DNA of 23,127 nucleotides from DATGSF01 sp035302865 (GTDB lineage: Bacteria; Bacteroidota; Bacteroidia; Chitinophagales; Chitinophagaceae), in assembly GCA_035302865.1 (NCBI GenBank), contig DATGSF010000192.1:1-23127 (forward strand), given 5' to 3'. The notes under the pieces are model-generated. The model was not told the origin of the DNA, made no database searches, and saw only the letters and a list, made by a program, of their open reading frames with translations. Below are positions 7,200-15,600 of the stretch, one piece after another. A program made the translations under genes and the position numbers. Numbering within the stretch: position 1 is the stretch's first letter; the number at the start of each line of letters is the position of its first letter.

Positions 7200-8984
7200 T
7201 TATTCGCTTTTTCTAATATCCAATAAATGCAATTGTACTTTAGTATCTTCCTTATAAGTACTTTTAGTGATATAATAAATTATATCAATAGAATCTTCCT
7301 TAGATAATTTAAGTTGATTGAATTTCTTAGCCAAATTATAACCAATTGCTTCTAATTTGTATGGGAATTTACTGTAATGTTCAAAATTCAATTTTACATG
7401 TTTATTATTTAAAATTTTTGATATAAAATCCATTTTACTAATTCCTCTATGCATAAAAATAGGTGCAGTATTGTCCTGTCCAAAAGGTTCAAACCGATCA
7501 ATAGTATTTACTAATTCTGGGCTGATTTCAGTATAAGCCAACTCTGTATCATAATAAATAACGGGAATTTGTAATTCTTTACTTAAATGCTCTCCAACTT
7601 GAAATTCAAAATCTTTTTTAAATTGAGCAATGTTCTCTTCCTTGATTTTTAAACCTGCTGCAAAATAATGCCCTCCATAAGCAAGTAAATACTCTTTACT
7701 TTTCTCTAAAATTGCAACAAGATTTAATCCTGGAATAGACCTTCCAGAACCAGAATAAATACCCTCTTGGGTTTTTGTCATTATAATTGTAGGTTTATAA
7801 TAAAAATCAATTAATCGAGAAGCTACTATACCAATAGTTCCTACATGCCAATCTTCATTATGTAGGACAATGGATTTAGTATATTTAAAAAAAGTATCTT
7901 CTTCTACACGTTTTCGTGCCTCTTTAGTATTATTTATATCAGATTTTTTTCTATCCTCATTTAGATTCTTTAATATTTCTATGCTTTTCTTTTGCTCTTC
8001 TGAATCTTGAGCCAAAAAATATGCAACAGCAAGATGAGCATGCTCCATTCTTCCAGCTGCATTAATTAATGGGCCTATTTTAAATCCAATATCCATAGCA
8101 TTAACACTGACACCTTCGGTTAAAATTTTATTATCAAACAAACCTTGGATAAAGAAAGATCTTTTTTTAGGATTGTTAATTAGTGCTAATCCCTTTGTAA
8201 CTAATGTTCTATTTTCATCCAATAAGCTTACTACGTCGGCAACAGTACTAATAGCAACATATTCTAAATAGTTATTTGCGATTTCATCCTTTCGGTTTTT
8301 TTCTTTTAATAGTGCTTGTATAAGTTTAAATGCTACACCGCATCCACTTAATTCTTTAAAAGGGTATGCACATCCTTCTTGTTTTGGGTTTAAAACTGCA
8401 CAACAGTTTGGAACTATTACCCCAGGCTCATGATGATCACAAACAATTACGTCAATATTTTTGTTTTTAAGGGATTCTATAATTTCTATATCCTTAATTC
8501 CACAATCTACAGTGATAATAAGGTCAATTTTATTTTCTTCTGCATAAAGAATTCCTTTTTCAGAAATCCCATAACCTTCTAAAAACCTATCTGGTATATA
8601 ATAGGATAAGGATAAATTGTTTTTTTTATTATAAGCTATTGCTTCATGAAAATATTGTAAAAAACTATAAAGCATAGCAACAGAAGTTGTACCATCTACA
8701 TCATAATCGCCATAAATTAAAATATTTTCACCTTGTTCCAAAGCTTTTAAAACTCTAGACACAGCATTATCCATTCCTTTCATTAAAAAAGGATCATATA
8801 AAGCTTTTTCTTGTGTGTTTAAAAAATCTTTTACAGCATTTACATCTCTTAGGTTTTTATGATAAATGAGTGCCAATAAATGCTCATTTATTTCTTTGTT
8901 TATATTTTTAAACTCTTTTTGTAATTGCTCAAACTCTAGGGGATCAATTGTCTTTTTTTCCCATCTTTTTTCAGGTTTATACAT
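7200..8984 (-). CDS. recJ: Single-stranded-DNA-specific exonuclease RecJ
   Basis: 5'-3' exonuclease acting on single-stranded DNA in recombination, mismatch repair and base excision repair. The 594-residue protein has the DHH phosphoesterase motifs: GDYDVDGTT at 92-100, VDCGI at 159-163, CDHH at 182-185, and TVADVVSLLDENR at 247-259. The DHHA1 domain follows, with GPLINAAGR (304-312), SGSGRS (411-416) and GGH..AAG (437-444), then a C-terminal OB-fold region (about 470-594). All metal-binding Asp and His residues expected for activity are visible. It starts 9 bases after the stop of the upstream secreted-protein gene on the same strand and has no promoter of its own there, so the two are probably one operon. 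No strong terminator is seen between it and convergent porT. Confidence 0.96.
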   Translation of the reverse strand: MYKPEKRWEKKTIDPLEFEQLQKEFKNINKEINEHLLALIYHKNLRDVNAVKDFLNTQEKALYDPFLMKGMDNAVSRVLKALEQGENILIYGDYDVDGTTSVAMLYSFLQYFHEAIAYNKKNNLSLSYYIPDRFLEGYGISEKGILYAEENKIDLIITVDCGIKDIEIIESLKNKNIDVIVCDHHEPGVIVPNCCAVLNPKQEGCAYPFKELSGCGVAFKLIQALLKEKNRKDEIANNYLEYVAISTVADVVSLLDENRTLVTKGLALINNPKKRSFFIQGLFDNKILTEGVSVNAMDIGFKIGPLINAAGRMEHAHLAVAYFLAQDSEEQKKSIEILKNLNEDRKKSDINNTKEARKRVEEDTFFKYTKSIVLHNEDWHVGTIGIVASRLIDFYYKPTIIMTKTQEGIYSGSGRSIPGLNLVAILEKSKEYLLAYGGHYFAAGLKIKEENIAQFKKDFEFQVGEHLSKELQIPVIYYDTELAYTEISPELVNTIDRFEPFGQDNTAPIFMHRGISKMDFISKILNNKHVKLNFEHYSKFPYKLEAIGYNLAKKFNQLKLSKEDSIDIIYYITKSTYKEDTKVQLHLLDIRKSE

Positions 8985-8993
8985 CTATGTAAA

Positions 8994-9899
8994 TTATCTT
9001 TTTGGGAATACTCCGTCAACAGGTGCACCTCCATCTTCTAATTGTAAAATAGGAATAGCTTCCTCTAAATATTCAAAATAATCGCGTTTCCATTTTAAGC
9101 CCTCAGTTTGTCCAGAAGGTGCATAAGTATTTTTACGCTCAGCTTTATTTACAACTGATTGCAATCTGTCAAATAAAATCATATCCCTTTCTTCATCATA
9201 ATTTAATGTAAATCCAGTTACTTTACTATATTCCCATATTAAGCGGTAGTATAATTTATAATTATCTGATTCAATATCCTTATACTCAAAAATAGGCAAG
9301 CCAAAATAAGGTACACCATCTTTGAAAAATAAGGCATCTAGGGATTTTTTATTTGTATAAATTCCATCCGTATTTAAGCCATACCATAAATAAAAAGTTT
9401 CCTTGCCTTTTTTAAAAGTTTGTAATTTGTAAATTTCATTTCCATACCATTGCTTTCTATCTAAGGTTTGACTGAAAATTTGTGGAGATAAATCTTTTGA
9501 ATTATCATGCAAAGGGAAAATACTCCTTGCTGTTTGGATTACACCATAATATCTACGCATATTTTCTGCAGGTGCTACTAACCAATTGAATATTCGAAAT
9601 TTTTTATCTTCCGGATGCACTACATGAATGGTTTTTCCTAATTTTTCAAAGGGATATAAAAAGGAGTTTTCCAATTCTAAAGTGTGTTTTAATAAATTAG
9701 CAAATTTAAAACCATATTCTTTTCTATCAGTATGCAAAGGAGTCCTGAGCATAGAATCTGCTAAAACAACGAGACTGTCTTCTAAATTCTCAAAATGACT
9801 TTTTTCAAGAGAACTTAATTTTTGTGCATGGCTGTTATTTATTAAACTTATTCCAAAAAATAAGCTTATTGTTAATAAAAATATTTTGACTTTATTCAT
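8994..9899 (-). CDS. Secreted Bacteroidota protein of unknown function, upstream of recJ
   Basis: Its function is unknown. The 301-residue product has a Sec signal peptide: MNKVKIFLLTISLFFGISLI, then NNSHA with probable cleavage before Gln26. I recognise a pattern shared by many unnamed Bacteroidota exported proteins: FRIFNW (101-106), RRYYGVIQ (115-122), FYLWYGLNTDG (169-179), TNKKSLDALFF (182-192), FGLPIF (199-204) and EYSKVTGFTLNYDEERDMI (223-241) leading into LFDRL. That recognition is from memory and is not proof of homology. No catalytic motif or membrane segment beyond the signal is visible. It has a well-matched -7 box 26 bases upstream and is followed after 9 bases by recJ. The pairing of an exported protein with a cytoplasmic nuclease does not explain its role. 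Confidence 0.8.
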   Translation of the reverse strand: MNKVKIFLLTISLFFGISLINNSHAQKLSSLEKSHFENLEDSLVVLADSMLRTPLHTDRKEYGFKFANLLKHTLELENSFLYPFEKLGKTIHVVHPEDKKFRIFNWLVAPAENMRRYYGVIQTARSIFPLHDNSKDLSPQIFSQTLDRKQWYGNEIYKLQTFKKGKETFYLWYGLNTDGIYTNKKSLDALFFKDGVPYFGLPIFEYKDIESDNYKLYYRLIWEYSKVTGFTLNYDEERDMILFDRLQSVVNKAERKNTYAPSGQTEGLKWKRDYFEYLEEAIPILQLEDGGAPVDGVFPKR

Positions 9900-9925
9900 T
9901 CCGAAAATAGTTTTAAAATTTTATA

Positions 9926-9933
9926 CAAATATA
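9926..9933 (-). promoter_or_regulatory. -7 box of the secreted protein-recJ operon
   Basis: The minus strand reads TATATTTG, an exact match to the Bacteroidota -7 consensus TAnnTTTG, 26 bases before the start codon at 9899. It is back-to-back with the mutY -7 box, two bases away. A -33 TTTG is not obvious. Confidence 0.5.
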
Positions 9934-9935
9934 GG

Positions 9936-9943
9936 TATCTTTG
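9936..9943 (+). promoter_or_regulatory. -7 box of mutY
   Basis: TATCTTTG matches TAnnTTTG exactly, the same octamer as in the rpoB promoter. It ends 13 bases before the mutY ATG, so the leader would be under about 10 bases. The -33 region (around 9911-9916) is T-rich but lacks a clear TTTG. Confidence 0.55.
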
Positions 9944-9956
9944 ACCACATTTTATC

Positions 9957-11030
9957 ATGTCCAAAATAAATAAAGATACAAAAGAGATTTTTAAAACAAA
10001 GCTCTTGCAATGGCATAAGCATATAAATAAAAGAGAATTTCCCTGGGTAAATGAAAAAGATCCTTATAAAATTTGGATTTCTGAAATTATGCTACAACAA
10101 ACAAGAGTAGAGCAAGCCTTGCCATTTTATCTGCGTTTTATTGAAAAATATCCCAATGTGTCTGTTTTAGCAAAAGCGCCCTTAGAGGATGTTTTACTCT
10201 ATTGGGAAGGTTTGGGCTATTATAGTAGATGTCGAAATTTACACAGTTCTGCTCAATTTATATATGAAAATTATCAAGGTATATTTCCTAAAACTCATGC
10301 AGAAATACTTCAATTAAAAGGAGTGGGAGATTATACTGCTGCTGCAATTGCTTCTTTTGCTTATAAATTACCCTTTGCAGTGGTGGATACAAATGTATAC
10401 AGAGTATTAGCGAGATATTTTGCTCTTAATTTAGATATACAAAAAAATGCAAATAAGAAATATTTTCTGAAATTAGCGAATGCAATAATACCAAGGGATG
10501 AGCCCGATGTTTTTAATCAAGCAATTATGGATTTTGGTGCCACTGTTTGTGCTCCTAAAATACCATTTTGTGAAGAATGCATTATGAAAGATACCTGTAA
10601 AGCTTTTGAGAAAGGGAATGTTACAGAATATCCTGTTAATTCAAAAAGAACAAAAATTAAAAAAAGATATTTTAATTATTTCTTGTTAATTTATGAGGAT
10701 AAGATTTATTTAGAGCAAAGAACGCAATCTGATATATGGAAAGGATTGTTTCAGTTTTATTTAATAGAAGAAAAGTCAAAAAATGCATTTGAAAAGAAGG
10801 TCAATTATTTACCTAAAGAATGGAAAATTGAAAACATAGTAGCTGCAGGTGCCTATAAACAAAGATTATCCCATCAGGAAATTTTTAGTGATTTTTATAT
10901 TGTATATCTAAATGAAATACCTGAAAAACTAAAAAAATCTTCTTGGCAGGCGCTAAAAGATTTAGAATTATATGCATTTCCAAAAACTATAACACAATTT
11001 ATAAAAAATACTTTGTCGGTTTTTGAATAA
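9957..11030 (+). CDS. mutY: A/G-specific adenine glycosylase MutY
   Basis: Removes adenine mispaired with 8-oxoguanine or guanine in base excision repair. The 357-residue protein has all hallmarks: SEIMLQQTRV at 42-51 with catalytic Glu43, helix-hairpin-helix LKGVGDYTAAA at 120-130, VVDTNVYRVLAR at 142-153 with catalytic Asp144, and a [4Fe-4S] loop with Cys198, Cys205, Cys208 and Cys214 (spacing 6, 2, 5). The C-terminal Nudix-like domain for 8-oxoG recognition spans about 235-350 (YLEQR, WKGLFQF). The presence of the Nudix-like domain and the Glu43/Asp144 pair argue against endonuclease III. It is transcribed divergently from the secreted protein-recJ operon, 57 bases away, and followed 36 bases later by gldE. 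Confidence 0.96.
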   Translation: MSKINKDTKEIFKTKLLQWHKHINKREFPWVNEKDPYKIWISEIMLQQTRVEQALPFYLRFIEKYPNVSVLAKAPLEDVLLYWEGLGYYSRCRNLHSSAQFIYENYQGIFPKTHAEILQLKGVGDYTAAAIASFAYKLPFAVVDTNVYRVLARYFALNLDIQKNANKKYFLKLANAIIPRDEPDVFNQAIMDFGATVCAPKIPFCEECIMKDTCKAFEKGNVTEYPVNSKRTKIKKRYFNYFLLIYEDKIYLEQRTQSDIWKGLFQFYLIEEKSKNAFEKKVNYLPKEWKIENIVAAGAYKQRLSHQEIFSDFYIVYLNEIPEKLKKSSWQALKDLELYAFPKTITQFIKNTLSVFE

Positions 11031-11066
11031 ATTAGATGTTTTAATTAAATTTAATCAAAATTGCTT

Positions 11067-12371
11067 ATGCTATTACGAGATATGCTTTTACTGCAAATGG
11101 ATTTAAGTGTGGCCGCAACAGATATAACGGCTTTTGCCTTACTTATTTTAACATTATTATTTTTAGTTTCCTTATCAGCAGCTGCTGAGGTTGCATTTTT
11201 TAATTTAAACATTAAAGATATTAATTATCTAAAAACTAAAGGATTGCCAGGACATAAACAAGCATTACGTTTACTCGATAGGCCCGATTTATTATTAGCT
11301 AGTTTGCGTGCATCAAAATATTTATTAGCTACGATTATTATTTTATGTGCTTTATATCTAGTCGCAGCTTATAGTAGTTTATCCTATTTGAACTACGTTT
11401 TAGTTATATTGGCTATACTGTTTATATTAGTATTTTTTGGCGAAATTTTACCTAAAGTTTATGCAAGAGAAAATACCGTTAAAATGGCAGTTTTTTCTGC
11501 ACCTATAGTCAGAGTATTGCTTTTTCTTTTCCATCCAGCGGCTAAACTTATGATTGATAGCTTGGCATATAAGGAAGAAAAGCAAATAAAACAGGAAGTC
11601 GCTGATACGAGTTCTGAATCTTTTATGAATATGGTGCAATTAAGTATTGGTAAAGATATATCAAAGGAGGAATTAGAAATTTTTAAATCCATATTTAAAT
11701 TTGGAAAAATAACAGTAAAGCAAATTATGCATCCTCGATTAGATATAGGTGCTATACCTCATTCATGGAATTTTTCACAAGTTTTAAAAAAAATGGAAAA
11801 TGCAGGATATTCCCGCATGCCTGTATATGAAAAAAACATTGATAATATTATAGGAATGGTTTATACCAAAGATTTTTTACCTTATCAGGATTTGGATTCT
11901 TTTGATTGGCATACTTTGATTCGACCAGCATTCTTTGTGCATGAACGTAAATTGATAAATCAATTATTAAGGGAATTTCAACAAAAGGCAGTGCATTTAG
12001 CTATAGTTGTTGACGAATTTGGTGGAACCTCAGGTATAGTCACATTGGAAGATGTTATGGAAGAAATCATAGGTGATATTCGTGATGAATTTGATGAAGA
12101 GATTTTAGAATATAAAAAAGTGGATGATAATAATTATATTTTTGAATCCAAGATTTTAATTAATGATATGTGTAGAATTATTGGAGTTGCTTCAACGGAA
12201 TTTCAAACTGTTCGAGGACAGAGCGACTCATTAGCTGGATTACTACTTGAGATTAAAGGTAAATTCCCTAAAATGAATGATAGAATAAGCTATAAACAAT
12301 ATGATTTTACTGTTTTATCTATTGATGGACTTAGAATTGGGAAAGTTAAATTGGAGGTTTTAGATACTTAA
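11067..12371 (+). CDS. gldE: GldE-type CBS-domain membrane protein (CNNM/CorC family)
   Basis: Membrane protein with a DUF21/CNNM domain, a CBS pair and a CorC/HlyC C-terminal domain. In Flavobacterium, GldE supports gliding motility; other relatives act in metal ion transport. From ATG 11067 it has 434 residues. Several hydrophobic segments fall within about 20-165, including the FALLILTLLFLVSLSAAAEVA region and FGEILPK at 124-130. QIMHPRLDI (219-227) marks the first CBS domain, the second contains VDEFGGTSG (315-323) and LEDVMEEIIGDI, and the CorC/HlyC domain covers about 350-434. A TTG at 11061 adds two residues and ATG 11082 removes five; the start is uncertain. The symbol rests on the adjacency to mutY, since GldE lies near mutY in flavobacteria. 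The usual neighbours ssb and gldD are absent here. A plain hemolysin-like CorC paralogue remains possible. Confidence 0.8.
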   Translation: MLLRDMLLLQMDLSVAATDITAFALLILTLLFLVSLSAAAEVAFFNLNIKDINYLKTKGLPGHKQALRLLDRPDLLLASLRASKYLLATIIILCALYLVAAYSSLSYLNYVLVILAILFILVFFGEILPKVYARENTVKMAVFSAPIVRVLLFLFHPAAKLMIDSLAYKEEKQIKQEVADTSSESFMNMVQLSIGKDISKEELEIFKSIFKFGKITVKQIMHPRLDIGAIPHSWNFSQVLKKMENAGYSRMPVYEKNIDNIIGMVYTKDFLPYQDLDSFDWHTLIRPAFFVHERKLINQLLREFQQKAVHLAIVVDEFGGTSGIVTLEDVMEEIIGDIRDEFDEEILEYKKVDDNNYIFESKILINDMCRIIGVASTEFQTVRGQSDSLAGLLLEIKGKFPKMNDRISYKQYDFTVLSIDGLRIGKVKLEVLDT

Positions 12372-12481
12372 AGTGTTTAAAATCAATAAACATCCCAATT
12401 TAATTAAATTATAAAATTGTATAATAGTAAAAGTTTAACAAAGATTTAAGTTTTTTATTTCAATAAAATTCTTATGCAATC

Positions 12482-12514
12482 TTTTGGTGGCTACGTAATT
12501 CTGTCGTATCTTTG
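12482..12514 (+). promoter_or_regulatory. rpoBC promoter
   Basis: TTTTG at 12482-12486 and TATCTTTG at 12507-12514 are separated by 20 bases. This fits the Bacteroidota sigma-ABfr consensus TTTG-N19-TAnnTTTG closely and is the best promoter in the window. Transcription would start near 12520, leaving an untranslated leader of about 120 bases that contains a hairpin. Confidence 0.75.
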
Positions 12515-12585
12515 TGGCTTGAATTTCTAGAAATACTATTTTAGTGCCCTTATTTAAATTATTTAATTGAATTAATGATAATGAT

Positions 12586-12620
12586 ACCCGCTCTATTGCT
12601 GAGTCGGGTTTTTGTTGTTT
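12586..12620 (+). terminator. Terminator-like hairpin in the rpoB leader (possible attenuator)
   Basis: ACCCGCTC at 12586-12593 pairs with GAGTCGGGT at 12601-12609. This gives eight base pairs with one bulged T and a 7-base loop, followed by the T-rich run TTTTGTTGTTT. It has the form of an intrinsic terminator but sits downstream of the rpoB promoter and 21 bases before the ATG. It could be an attenuator, an RNA processing site, or a terminator for transcripts reading in from gldE. Confidence 0.65.
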
Positions 12621-12640
12621 GATTAATAGAAAAGTAAACT

Positions 12641-15600
12641 ATGTCAAAATTTAAATTAAATGCTGATGGTAGATTGAACTTCGGAAGTGTAAAAACGAAT
12701 GAAGATTCAGTAGATCTACTATCTGTACAGTTGGAATCCTTTATGGATTTCTTTCAATTGGAAACAACACCAGATAAGCGAAACAACGAAGGCTTATTTA
12801 AAGTGTTTCAGGATAACTTTCCAATATCTGATACTCGTAATATTTTCTTATTAGAGTTTTTGGATTACTTTGTTGACCCTCCTAGGTATACTATTGAACA
12901 ATGTATTCAAAGGGGATTAACTTATTCTGTACCTTTAAAAGCTAAATTACGTTTAAGCTGTAATGATGAAGAGCATATTGATTTTGAAACAATCGTTCAG
13001 GATGTTTTCTTAGGTAATATTCCTTATATGACACCAAGAGGAACTTTTGTTATCAACGGTGCAGAGCGTGTTATTGTATCCCAGTTACATAGATCTCCAG
13101 GTGTATTCTTTGGTGAGAGTACGCATCCTAATGGAACAAAAATTTATTCTGCTCGAGTTATTCCTTTTAAAGGTGCTTGGATGGAATTCGCTACGGATAT
13201 TAATAATGTAATGTATGCGTACATTGATAGAAAGAAAAAATTCCCAGTAACTACTTTATTACGTTCCATTGGATATGAAACGGATAAGGATATTTTAGAT
13301 TTGTTTGGCATAGCTGATGAAGTTAAAGTAGAGAGAGAAGCTTTAGAAGCGAATATTGGAAGAAAACTTGCTGCTAATGTTTTGAGAACATGGACGGAGG
13401 ACTTTACAGATGAAGATATTGGTGAAGTGGTATCTATCGAAAGAACTGAAGTTGTTCTTGATAGAGATCAAGAGTTGGATGAGGATAATATAGAGTTGAT
13501 TTTGGATATGGGCATTGAAAGTGTCTTTGTTCAAAAAGAAGAAATGAGTGGTGATTATAGTATTATTTATAACACCCTAAATAAAGATACTTCGAATTCA
13601 GAATTAGAAGCAGTTCAGTTAATCTATCGTCAACTTAGAGGTTCGGACGCTCCAGATGATGAAACAGCTAGAGGTATTATCGAAAAATTATTTTTTAGTG
13701 AAAGAAGATATGATTTAGGTGAAGTTGGAAGATATAAGATAAATAGAAAATTAAATTTAGATGTTCCTTTAGAAAATAAAGTATTATCTAAAGAAGACAT
13801 TATTGAAATTGTTAAATATTTGGTTCGCTTATCTAATGGTAAAGCAGAGGTGGACGATATTGACCATTTATCTAATAGAAGAGTTAGAACAGTAGGAGAG
13901 CAATTATATGCACAATTTGGTGTTGGTTTAAGTAGAATGGCAAGAACCATTCGGGAAAGAATGAATGTGCGTGATAATGAGGTGTTTACTCCAATTGATT
14001 TGATTAATGCTAGAACTTTAAGTTCTGTAATTAATTCTTTCTTTGGAACTTCTCAATTATCTCAATTCTTAGATCAAACAAATCCTTTATCAGAAATTAC
14101 TCATAAGAGAAGGGTTTCTGCATTAGGACCAGGTGGTTTAAGTAGAGAGAGAGCTGGTTTTGAGGTGCGTGACGTACACTATTCACACTATGGAAGATTA
14201 TGTACAATTGAAACACCAGAGGGGCCAAATATTGGTTTGATTTCTACTTTATGTGTTCATGCTAAGATAAATGATATGGGCTTTATTGAAACTCCTTATC
14301 ATAAAGTTGAAAATGGAAAAGTAGATTTAAATTCTTCTCGTTATCTAAGTGCAGAAGAGGAGGACTCTTTGAAAATCGCTCAAGCAAATACTCCTATTTC
14401 AGAAGATGGAAAATTCTTAACTGATAGAATTCGTTCTAGACAAACGGATGATTTCCCAATTTTAGAGCAGGAAGAGGTGGAATATATGGATATAGCTCCT
14501 AACCAAATTGTGGGCTTATCTGCAAGTTTGATTCCTTTCTTAGAACATGATGATGCTAACCGTGCGCTAATGGGATCAAATATGCAGCGTCAAGCAGTAC
14601 CATTGATTCGCTTAGATGCTCCAATAGTAGGAACAGGATTAGAAGGAAAAGCAGCAAGAGATGCTAGAATTCAAATTCACGCTGAAGGAGATGGTATAAT
14701 TGAATACGTAGATGCAAATGAAATTCATGTTAGATACGATAGAACGGATACAGAGCGTTTAGTATCTTTTGAAGATGATTTAAAAATTTACGAATTAACA
14801 AAATATAAGAAAACAAACCATAATACAAATGTTAACTTAAACCCTGCAGTGCGCAAAGGACAAAAAGTTAAAAAAGGTGATTTCCTTACTCAAGGTTATG
14901 CTACACAAAATGGTGAATTAGCTTTAGGTAGAAACTTGAAAGTTGCATTCATGCCATGGAAAGGATATAACTTTGAGGATGCTATAGTTATCAGTGAAAA
15001 GGTTGTAAAGGAGGATTGGTTTACCTCTATTCATATTTCTGAATATGAAGTGCAAATTCGTGATACTAAATTAGGAGAAGAAGAATTAACTTCTGATATT
15101 CCTAACGTTTCTGAAGAAGCAACTAAAGATTTAGATGAAAACGGTATTATCCGTATTGGTGCTTTAGTTAAAGAAGGTGATATTTTAATTGGAAAGATCA
15201 CTCCGAAAGGGGAGTCGGATCCTACTCCAGAAGAGAAACTATTACGTGCAATATTTGGTGATAAAGCAGGAGATGCTAAAGATGCTTCCTTAAAAGCTCC
15301 ACCATCTGTAGAAGGTGTTGTCATTGGAAAAGAACTTTTCCAACGTGCGAAGAAAGATAAAATGAATAAAGCACAAGAAAAAACTGCGCTTGATAAATTA
15401 GATATTGAATACCAAAAAAATATCGAAAAATTAAAAACAGTTTTAATAGAGAAGCTACTTGTTTTATTGAAAAATAAAGAATCAGAGGGAGTTAGAAATA
15501 CTTACGGAGAACCTGTAGTATCTCAAGGAGGAAAATTCACAAAGAAAGTTTTAGAATCTATAGATTATCAAAATGTTAATCCTCTTGGATGGACAGATGA

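Noticed and set aside
8866..9081. Plus-strand frame of 71 codons over the recJ start
   Set aside because: Shadow of recJ and the upstream secreted gene; no start-site or homology support.
12393..12406. Perfect palindrome AATTTAATTAAATT after gldE as a terminator or operator
   Set aside because: Only A-T pairs, no loop and no T-run; palindromes of this kind are common in such AT-rich DNA.
15031..15324. Minus-strand Ser-rich frame inside rpoB
   Set aside because: Antisense shadow of a conserved rpoB region; the serine richness mirrors rpoB codon usage.
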